Shown here: piece after piece, positions 62,793 through 64,000 of the stretch | How positions within the stretch are numbered: position 1 is the first letter of the stretch | How the letters are laid out: every line of letters starts with the position of its first letter | Assembly (NCBI RefSeq): GCF_025947065.1 | Contig: NZ_CP109994.1 | Coordinates: 3,534,001 to 3,598,000, forward strand | DNA length: 64,000 bases | DNA from: Flavobacterium sp. N1736 | GTDB lineage: Bacteria; Bacteroidota; Bacteroidia; Flavobacteriales; Flavobacteriaceae | Reading direction: 5' to 3' | Translations under genes and position numbers: made by a program | The notes under the pieces: model-generated | What the model was told of the DNA's origin: nothing | Seen by the model: the letters and a program-made list of their open reading frames with translations, nothing else | Databases searched by the model: none

Positions 62793-64000
62793 CTATAATT
62801 TTTTTAATCTAATTGCTGTTCCTCCGGCGCCGCCTAAATGTAATTTTAGTGAATCTGAAGATTTTACCGTTTTTTTCGAAATTGCGATTTCAGCAGGATT
62901 ATGTGTTTCATCAGTTCCTTCGGCGTCAGCGTAAATCTGAGCTTCGTAAGTTGCGTTTGGATCCAGGAATGATAAAGAAACATTTACGTCTCTTGCATTT
63001 TCATTTGTAATTGTTCCTAAATACCAATCGGCGCTGTTTCTGTCTTTACGCGCTGTGGTGATGTATTCTCCTATTTTTCCTTCTAATACTTTTGTATCTT
63101 CCCAATCTGTTGGAACATCTTTTAGGAATTGTAATGCTGGTTTTCCTTCATAATTTTCAGGTAAATCTGCCATCATCTGGATTGGTGCATAAATCGTAAC
63201 ATACAATGCTAATTGCTGCGCTGCTGTTCCGTGAACTCTTTTTCCCGGGTAACCTTGTTTTACCTCAACATCAAAAATTCCCGGTGTGTAATCCATTGGT
63301 CCTGAAAGCAATCTTGTAAACGGGATAATCGTTAAGTGATTTGGCGGATTTCCTTCGCTCCAAGCGTTGTATTCCTGTCCACGCGCTGCTTCTCTTGAAA
63401 CCATGTTTGGAAAAGTTCTGCGTTCTCCGGTATCTTTTATAGATTCGTGATACAATACGGCTAAATCATATTGTGCTGCTTTTTCTAAAATGTATCTGAA
63501 ATAGTTTACTCCAAATTGCCCGAAGTGCATTTGTTTCATATTTAATTTCGAACCTACGTGTCCAATTTTAACGGAATGAATTCCCAGTTTTTTGTACAAC
63601 GCAAAACCTTCGTCAACTTCTTTTAAGTAGTTAATTAAGTTTGAACCTGTTTCGTGGTAACCAATAAGCGCTACACCTTTTTTGTTTCCGTAATCTACTA
63701 CTTTTTCTAAATCGAAATTGTCTGCACTTTTAGTAAAACTAAACATGTGCATGTGGTTTTCATACCATGCCGGCGTCCAGCCTTTGTTCCATCCTTCGAT
63801 CAATAAATGATGAAAGCCTTCTTTTGCCGTAAAATCGATATATTCTTCGGCATGTTTTGTTGTAGCGCCTTGTTTGTCGCTTTCCCAAAAAGTATATTTT
63901 CCAATATGCATTCCCCACCAAATTCCGAAGTATTTGTATGGTTTGAAATAACTTGCTGTATTTTTTAATTTGTTTGGTTCGTTCAGGTTTAAAATCAAAT
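62793..64000 (-). CDS. GH97 family glycoside hydrolase, C-terminal part (runs off window)
   Basis: The frame is open to the right edge; about 402 residues of the catalytic and C-terminal region are visible and the 5' end is outside. SusB-type features: WGMHIGKYTFW, HSVKIGHVG (no Asp here, where retaining GH97 enzymes carry the nucleophile), YHESIKDTGERRTFPNMVSREAARGQEYNAW (Glu residues of the inverting mechanism and calcium site), FTRLLSGPMDYTPGIFDV. This points to an inverting alpha-glucosidase-like subgroup rather than a retaining alpha-galactosidase. Last gene of the locus in this window. Confidence 0.9.
   Translation of the reverse strand, partial: LILNLNEPNKLKNTASYFKPYKYFGIWWGMHIGKYTFWESDKQGATTKHAEEYIDFTAKEGFHHLLIEGWNKGWTPAWYENHMHMFSFTKSADNFDLEKVVDYGNKKGVALIGYHETGSNLINYLKEVDEGFALYKKLGIHSVKIGHVGSKLNMKQMHFGQFGVNYFRYILEKAAQYDLAVLYHESIKDTGERRTFPNMVSREAARGQEYNAWSEGNPPNHLTIIPFTRLLSGPMDYTPGIFDVEVKQGYPGKRVHGTAAQQLALYVTIYAPIQMMADLPENYEGKPALQFLKDVPTDWEDTKVLEGKIGEYITTARKDRNSADWYLGTITNENARDVNVSLSFLDPNATYEAQIYADAEGTDETHNPAEIAISKKTVKSSDSLKLHLGGAGGTAIRLKKL

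Overview
The window looks like chromosome from a Flavobacterium-type member of the Bacteroidota. The DNA is AT-rich, and promoters fit the TTTG/TAnnTTTG pattern rather than the sigma70 pattern. Several genes have signal peptides ending in AQ or FSQ or a Bacteroidota lipobox. A complete Bat (aerotolerance-type) operon, a TonB-dependent receptor and a dense glycoside hydrolase locus point the same way. No rRNA, tRNA, CRISPR array, transposase or integrase was seen.

Layout. 1-7.6 kb: the bat operon (end of a DUF58 gene, a BatD-like protein, two VWA membrane proteins BatA/BatB, TPR proteins BatC/BatE, BatD). 7.6-13.5 kb: 5-formyl-THF cyclo-ligase, an M14-like deacylase, uvrC and a patatin fused to a surface-antigen barrel. 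13.6-20 kb: aromatic amino acid catabolism (hmgA, hppD, a tryptophan 2,3-dioxygenase-like gene). This part also holds an S23/four-helix-bundle ORF bracketed by 36-bp inverted repeats, a candidate small RNA and an M23 lipoprotein. 20-31.7 kb: mostly core genes (pgi, TonB receptor, RlpA, DinB, ArsC-like, yicC, gmk, nadD), plus an AraC/SDR/lipocalin group and two tiny ORFs, one resembling a ParD tail.

31.8-44.3 kb, all on the minus strand, is the most unusual region. It holds an NrtR-like Nudix regulator, an M48-type peptidase and a giant pseudokinase/DUF4011/SF1-helicase/nuclease/WGR protein. These are followed by a phage-like PRPP-synthetase-family protein, a small coiled-coil protein, a VWA protein, a divergent PurA-like enzyme and a NAMPT-family enzyme. 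The content suggests NAD/ADP-ribose chemistry linked to nucleic-acid surveillance, possibly a defence or NAD-reconstitution system. Two 21-bp palindromes sit at the Prs promoter, and two copies of a ~130-bp inverted-terminal element bracket the Prs/small/VWA genes.

44.4-52.5 kb: a LysR/DJ-1/alcohol dehydrogenase group, gpsA, pheS, cvpA, and a Panacea-domain antitoxin-like gene paired with a two-TM protein (candidate toxin-antitoxin). 52.7-64 kb: a minus-strand polysaccharide-degradation locus (GH95, sialate O-acetylesterase family, GH5, GH3, GH39, GH97) that fits a branched, acetylated hemicellulose such as xyloglucan. It continues past the window end.

Many intergenic gaps carry a hairpin built from a repeated short word whose right half is the reverse complement of its left half, with a different word in each gap. 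This recurring pattern is one of the main findings.
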